From NCBI RefSeq assembly GCF_035958815.1, contig NZ_CP108383.1:558001-622000 (forward strand): a stretch of DNA of 64,000 nt. The letters are read 5' to 3'. Below, in pieces: positions 59,759 to 64,000 of the stretch (within the stretch, counting starts at the first letter, position 1; the number at the start of each line of letters is the position of its first letter). The notes under the pieces are model-generated. The model saw only the letters and a list, made by a program, of their open reading frames with translations, had not been told where the DNA came from and did not search any database. This DNA comes from Nocardia sp. NBC_01327 (GTDB lineage Bacteria > Actinomycetota > Actinomycetes > Mycobacteriales > Mycobacteriaceae). Both the position numbers and the translations under genes were made by a program.

Positions 59759-60508
59759 GTGGAACCCGTCTACTTCCCGATCATCGGGCTGGCTCGCACC
59801 GTCTTCGCGCTGCAGGGTCTGAAGTTCACTGTCACTGGCGACGAAAATATCCCGGCGAACGGTGGTGCGGTCATCGCGATCAACCACACCGGGTACATGG
59901 ACTTCACGTATGCGGGCCTGCCTGCGCGTACGCCGAAGCGCTATGTCCGTTTCATGGCGAAGAAGGAGGTTTTCGACAATGCTGTCTCGGGCCCGGTCAT
60001 GCGGGCGCTCAAGCATATTCCGGTCGATCGCGCCGCCGGGGCGGACTCGTATCACGAGGCCGTGAATCGACTGCGCGCCGGTGAGCTGGTCGGCGTGTAC
60101 CCCGAGGCCACCATCAGCCGCAGTTTCGAGTTGAAGGAATTCAAGTCGGGTGCGGCACGCATGGCGATCGAGGCCGATGTCCCGATCGTCCCGATGGTCA
60201 TCTGGGGGGCGCAGCGCGTGTGGACCAAGGGCTATCCGAAGCGCCTGGGTCGCACCAATACTCCGATCTCCATCGAGGTCGGCGCACCCATCCCGCCGTC
60301 CGAACCGGCCTCCGCACTGACGGAACAGCTGCACGCCAGCATGTCGGCCATGCTGCTGAACGTGCAGAAGGACTACGTGCACGAACAGGGCGCGTACTGG
60401 GTTCCCGCCCGGCTGGGCGGCAGCGCGCCGACCCTCGAGGAGGCGAATGCCCTCGACGTCGCCGAGGCCGAGGAGAAGGCCGCCCGTCGCGCGCAGAGCA
60501 GCGAATAG
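59759..60508 (+). CDS. plsC: 1-acyl-sn-glycerol-3-phosphate acyltransferase family protein
   Basis: From GTG 59759 the protein has 249 residues. NHTGYMD is the catalytic HxxxxD box and YPEATIS the second substrate-binding motif. A hydrophobic N terminus associates it with the membrane. It adds an acyl chain to a lysophospholipid or related lipid. A TACGCT box at 59744-59749 ends ten bases before the start, so the mRNA may be leaderless. Confidence 0.93.
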   Translation: MEPVYFPIIGLARTVFALQGLKFTVTGDENIPANGGAVIAINHTGYMDFTYAGLPARTPKRYVRFMAKKEVFDNAVSGPVMRALKHIPVDRAAGADSYHEAVNRLRAGELVGVYPEATISRSFELKEFKSGAARMAIEADVPIVPMVIWGAQRVWTKGYPKRLGRTNTPISIEVGAPIPPSEPASALTEQLHASMSAMLLNVQKDYVHEQGAYWVPARLGGSAPTLEEANALDVAEAEEKAARRAQSSE

Positions 60509-60540
60509 CACACGGCGTGAGCCGGCGTTGATCGTGTGAA

Positions 60541-60600
60541 CTGAAAGAGGTGGCGGCGCGCGGGTCCGGACGATCCGTTGCGCTGCCACCTCTTTCAGTC
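60541..60600. terminator. Terminator between plsC-like gene and amt
   Basis: CTGAAAGAGGTGGC pairs perfectly over 14 bases with GCCACCTCTTTCAG, between converging genes. Confidence 0.8.
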
Positions 60601-60664
60601 GAACGCGGCCCTTCCCGCCCTTGATGAGGAGGGTGAAGATCGGGAGGAGCCGCGGGCTTTCGGG

Positions 60665-62014
60665 TTATTCGACCGCGACCGCCGCCTTGCTTGTCATGGC
60701 CTCCGCGGCCGTGACCGCGTCCGCCGGTTCGGGTTTGGCGGCCGGCATGCTGACGTGGTCGAGCACATAGGCGGTTTCGCTGTGCACAGCCAGGTCGAGG
60801 CCCATGGCCTCGCTCTCCGCATCGGCCCGGATGCCACCGAAGCGCTCCATGACCTTGGCGATGCCGAGGGTCACCACGAACGTGTAGGCGAGCACCGCGA
60901 GCACGGCGACCGTCTGCCGCCACAGCTGATCCAGACCGCCGCCGTAGAACAGTCCGGCCACGGCATTGGGCGCCGAGCCGTCGGCCAGCAGGCCGATGAG
61001 CAGGGTGCCGATAATGCCGCCGGTCAGGTGGATGCCGACCACGTCGAGCGAATCATCCAGTCCGAAGCGGTATTTCAGCGAGACGGCGAAGCAGCACGCC
61101 ACACCGCAGACCGCGCCCACGATGAGCGCGCCCATGGGCGAGACCGCGCCGCAGGCGGGGGTGATGCCGACCAGCGCCGCGATCAGGCCGGACGCACCGC
61201 CGAGTGAGGTGGCATGCCCCTCCTTGAACTTCTCCACGACCAGCCAGCCGCAGATGCCCGCGCAGGAGGCGGCGAGGGTATTGAGCACCACCACGGATGC
61301 GGGGTTGCCCGAGGACAGCGCCGAGCCGCCGTTGAAGCCGAACCAGCCGCAGAACAGAATGCCCGCACCCAGCATGGTCAGCGGAATGCTGTGCGGCCGA
61401 GGCGAATTCGGGAACACCTTACGCTTGCCGAGCACCAGCGCCAGTGCGAGCCCGGCGATGCCGGCATTGATGTGCACCGCGGTGCCGCCGGCGAAGTCGA
61501 TGGCCTTGAGCTTATTGGCGATCCAGCCGCCGTGTACCGAGCCGTCCTTGCTGTCGAAGGCGAAAACCCAGTGTGCGACAGGGAAATACACCAGCAGCGC
61601 CCAGATCCCGGCGAAGGTCATCCAGGAGCCGAACTTCATGCGGTCGGCCACCGCGCCCGCGATCAGCGCGACGGTCAGTGCGGCGAACAGCAATTGGAAG
61701 GCCGAGAAGATGGCCGGTGGCAGTCCGGGGGTGGCGGGTGCGTCGAGGAGTTTCGACGATCCGAAGTATTCCAGCGGATCACCCAGCAGGCCGAGGCCGC
61801 CGAGTGAGTTTCCGAAGGAGGCCGAGTAGCCGACGATGATCCACAGCACGCCCACTACCGCGAGTGCGCCGAAGACCATCATGGCCATGTTCAGTGTGTT
61901 CTTGACGCTGACCATGCCGCCGTAGAACAGCGCCAGTCCCGCCACCATGATCGACACGAGGGCGAAGGCGGCGAGCATCCACGCGGTGTCTGCCGCGGCT
62001 ACTGCTTGTTCCAT
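60665..62014 (-). CDS. amt: Ammonium transporter
   Basis: The 449-residue protein has about 11 membrane helices and the Amt signatures: DTAWMLAAFALVSIM at the start, FAGGTAVHINAGIAGLALAL, FNGGSALSSGN and the second pore His in VVGIHLTGGIIGTLL. It moves ammonium into the cell. AGGTGA precedes the ATG. No PII gene (glnK) is adjacent in the window. The 213-base region to the divergent FAD gene holds only weak, badly spaced GlnR-like half-sites. Confidence 0.96.
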   Translation of the reverse strand: MEQAVAAADTAWMLAAFALVSIMVAGLALFYGGMVSVKNTLNMAMMVFGALAVVGVLWIIVGYSASFGNSLGGLGLLGDPLEYFGSSKLLDAPATPGLPPAIFSAFQLLFAALTVALIAGAVADRMKFGSWMTFAGIWALLVYFPVAHWVFAFDSKDGSVHGGWIANKLKAIDFAGGTAVHINAGIAGLALALVLGKRKVFPNSPRPHSIPLTMLGAGILFCGWFGFNGGSALSSGNPASVVVLNTLAASCAGICGWLVVEKFKEGHATSLGGASGLIAALVGITPACGAVSPMGALIVGAVCGVACCFAVSLKYRFGLDDSLDVVGIHLTGGIIGTLLIGLLADGSAPNAVAGLFYGGGLDQLWRQTVAVLAVLAYTFVVTLGIAKVMERFGGIRADAESEAMGLDLAVHSETAYVLDHVSMPAAKPEPADAVTAAEAMTSKAAVAVE

Positions 62015-62227
62015 GTTTCACCTGACTTAGAAACGGATTCCATACCAACGGATGTCCTGAGGGGAATCACCGTTGCATGGGAGTAGACCATCGCGGATGT
62101 TGCGCCGTGGTACGTGACTGTGAAAGCTACGTAAACCGACGTGCTTCTCGCCGCCCCATATGGTTTCATGACAATCAACAGTGATTCACTGTAGAAGACA
62201 TGAGAGTTTCGAGCCGAGGGATGCCAT

Positions 62228-63439
62228 ATGACCGACACCGCCGAGTTCCTGATCATCGGAGGCGGCCTGGAGGGGCTCGCCATCGCCTGGTCCCTGGCCG
62301 AGCGCGGTGCCACCGATATCGTGCTGCTGGAACGGAATTCGCTCTGCTCGGGTATGACCGGCAAGTCCAGCGGCGTGGTCCGCTGCCACTACGGCGCACC
62401 CTCGCTGGCGGCCATGTCCTGGTGGTCGGTGCCGTTCTTCGAGAACGCGACCGAGATCCTCGGGGACGATCTGGGTTTCCGGCAGTGCGGGTACGCGGTC
62501 GGCGTCGGCGCGGACAATCTGGATCCGCTGAAGGCGAATGTGGCCATGCAGCAGGCCCTGGGCATCGAGGTGGATCTGCTCGCCCACGACGATATGGCCG
62601 CCCTGTGGCCCGGCCTGCGGGTCGACGATTTCGCCGCCTTCGCCTACGAACCCCGTGGTGGGCGGGGTGAGGCGTATCTGACCGGTATGGCGTTCGCCGC
62701 GGCGGCACGCGCACTGGGTGTGCGGATTCGCCAGCAGACACCCGTGGTCGAGCTGCTCACCGCGGCGGGCCGCGTTGGTGATTCCGCGGCGGGCCGCGTG
62801 ATCGGCGCGAAGCTGGCCGACGGCACCGAGGTGCACGCCGGAACCGTGGTGCTGGCAGCCGGTCCGTGGACTCCCGCACTCGCCGCGACCGCCGGTGTGG
62901 ACGTCCCCGTGAAAGCCCAGCGCGCCCAGCTGATCATGATCGATCAGGGCGAACCGCTCCCGCAGGTCCCGGTGCTCTCTGATCTGGTGAGTCTGCAATA
63001 CCTGTGCCGGGAGCCCAATGGTGAACTGCTGGCGGGCAATAGCGATCACGCCGTCCCCGAGTACCTCGATCCGGACGACTTTGTGAACCGCGCCGATGAT
63101 TCCACCGTCGAGAAGGTGGTCGGCAGACTGGAACACCGGCTCCCGCAGATGCCGGATCCGCGCATTACCGGCAGTTATGTCGGCGCGTACGACGTCACCC
63201 CCGACTACAACCCGATCATCGGCCCCGCGCCGGCGCCGGGTCTGTTCCTGGCCACCGGCTTCTCCGGCCACGGCTTCAAGATCTCCCCGGCGGTCGGCCG
63301 ACTGGTCGCGGATCTGCTGCTGCACAACGGAACCGAGCTCCCGAATGTCGAGGCCGCCGACTTCCGCTACGAGCGTTTCGCCGAAGGCCGCCCCCTGCTG
63401 AGTCCGCACCCGTATGTGGGCGCGGGCGAAATGCGCTGA
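62228..63439 (+). CDS. FAD-dependent oxidoreductase (DAO/sarcosine oxidase beta-like)
   Basis: The 403-residue protein opens with LIIGGGLEGLAIAW (FAD-binding) and holds the D-amino-acid oxidase fold to the C-terminal FLATGFSGHGFKISPAVG. This is the pattern of sarcosine oxidase beta subunits and N-methylglutamate dehydrogenase subunit A. It is followed 40 bases later by a type III glutamine synthetase gene, which fits methylamine or amine use. Confidence 0.9.
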   Translation: MTDTAEFLIIGGGLEGLAIAWSLAERGATDIVLLERNSLCSGMTGKSSGVVRCHYGAPSLAAMSWWSVPFFENATEILGDDLGFRQCGYAVGVGADNLDPLKANVAMQQALGIEVDLLAHDDMAALWPGLRVDDFAAFAYEPRGGRGEAYLTGMAFAAAARALGVRIRQQTPVVELLTAAGRVGDSAAGRVIGAKLADGTEVHAGTVVLAAGPWTPALAATAGVDVPVKAQRAQLIMIDQGEPLPQVPVLSDLVSLQYLCREPNGELLAGNSDHAVPEYLDPDDFVNRADDSTVEKVVGRLEHRLPQMPDPRITGSYVGAYDVTPDYNPIIGPAPAPGLFLATGFSGHGFKISPAVGRLVADLLLHNGTELPNVEAADFRYERFAEGRPLLSPHPYVGAGEMR

Positions 63440-63479
63440 ACCTCAATCTCATCCGAACCCTGCTGCTTCAGGAGCCGAT

Positions 63480-64000
63480 ATGGCGACAGATACCACCGCC
63501 ACCGTCACGCCGATCACCACCCACCGCACCCTGTCCGAACAGGCGCGTGCCACCGGCACCACCTTCATTCTGGCCGTCTTCACCACCCTGTCCGGCAAGC
63601 CGTGCGCGAAACTCGTTCCGGTCCAGGCGGTCGGCCAGCTCGAGGCGGACGGTGTCGGCTTCGCCGGCTATGCGGCCGGAATGATGGGCCAGCAGCCGCG
63701 TGATTCGGATCTGGTCGCGATTCCGGACGCGTCCACCTTCATTCCGATTCCCTTCGTGCGTCCCGGCCTGGCCATGGTGCACTGCACGCCGCATGTGGAG
63801 GGCAGGCCGTGGCCGTTCGCGCCGCGAGTCATCCTGCAGCGCAACCTCGCCCGCGCCGCCGAACTCGGATACACCGTGAAGGTCGGGGCCGAGATCGAAT
63901 ACTTCCTGGTGGACAAGGGTCCGAACGGCCTGATCCCCGCCGACGCCGCCGATGTGAGCCTGCAACCGTGTTACGACGCCCGCGATGTGACGCGTATGTA
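63480..64000 (+). CDS. glnT: Type III glutamate-ammonia ligase / gamma-glutamylmethylamide synthetase, 3' end outside window
   Basis: ATG 63480 follows GGAG at a five-base gap; 173 codons are in the window. MGQQPRDSDLVAIPDAST, RPWPFAPRVILQRNLA and KVGAEIEYFLV match the N-terminal and early catalytic parts of GlnT/GmaS enzymes. They join glutamate to ammonia or methylamine with ATP. The preceding FAD oxidoreductase and the nearby amt favour an amine-assimilation operon, but the genes that would settle it lie beyond the edge. Confidence 0.88.
   Translation, partial: MATDTTATVTPITTHRTLSEQARATGTTFILAVFTTLSGKPCAKLVPVQAVGQLEADGVGFAGYAAGMMGQQPRDSDLVAIPDASTFIPIPFVRPGLAMVHCTPHVEGRPWPFAPRVILQRNLARAAELGYTVKVGAEIEYFLVDKGPNGLIPADAADVSLQPCYDARDVTRM

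Noticed and set aside
62015..62227. GlnR boxes expected in front of amt
   Set aside because: GTNAC and GAAAC half-sites occur (for example near 62100-62130) but not with the six-base spacing of the consensus.
1..64000. CRISPR array, rRNA or tRNA genes
   Set aside because: No regularly spaced repeats with unique spacers, no rRNA stretch, and no foldable tRNA were seen.

Overview
The window is high-GC actinobacterial DNA, most likely from Nocardia or a close mycolic-acid-containing relative. The evidence is many GTG/TTG starts, 4-base stop/start overlaps, LysX, a cutinase-like secreted esterase, a PE-PPE-EspG cluster (type VII secretion), a deazaflavin-dependent nitroreductase, IdeR-type iron boxes, and a gene order that follows the M. 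tuberculosis block from plsC-like/Rieske genes through serS, pheA, ferritin and sodA. Nothing here fixes the species.

Layout. 1-8.3 kb: a truncated GH5 glycosidase with an SGSA repeat, a secreted cutinase, a small secreted protein, a histidine phosphatase, lysX, an S4-domain protein, rraA and a Ddn-like oxidoreductase. 8.4-15 kb: a membrane Ser/Thr kinase with DFN in place of DFG, then a copper-type operon (YcnI, CopC, CopD) and small conserved genes. 15-23.7 kb: a TM0106-type nuclease overlapping htpG, a cold-shock gene, two SDRs, a TetR regulator, and a GDT1/TMEM165-type cation exporter behind a yybP-ykoY (manganese) riboswitch with its own promoter.

23.76-31.48 kb is an integrated element of about 7.7 kb, bounded by a 19/20-identical direct repeat. 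It holds a tyrosine integrase, a Cro/CI-type regulator, an excisionase-like HTH protein, a DUF6011 protein, a DUF3631 ATPase, a hypothetical/DUF6879/HTH-DUF5753 cassette, and a serine resolvase beside a res-like array. No transfer gene is visible, so it looks like a small replicating or satellite-type element. It separates sodA from the gene that appears to have been its neighbour.

31.5-43 kb: sodA (Gln145, manganese type), a region with three DnaA-box-like repeats, rhodanese, DUF4328, glycerophosphodiesterase, DUF5926, ferritin, an LCP protein, a CPBP protease, a DUF2470 protein behind a strong iron box, pheA and a phosphatase. 43-50.4 kb: EspG/PPE/PE, a zincin, a septum-formation protein, a GMC oxidoreductase and serS. 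serS is flanked on both sides by a structured repeat whose stems covary. 50.5-64 kb: a GGDAF/EAL protein, transporters, a MauE-thioredoxin fusion, a BP74-like protein, an MBL-Rieske oxidoreductase, an acyltransferase, an ammonium transporter, and the start of an FAD oxidoreductase/type III glutamine synthetase operon.

Themes that link genes are metal handling (Mn riboswitch and exporter beside Mn-type SodA; iron boxes at ferritin and DUF2470; copper proteins) and nitrogen or methylamine use at the right edge. All calls come from reading the sequence and translations; no database search was run.
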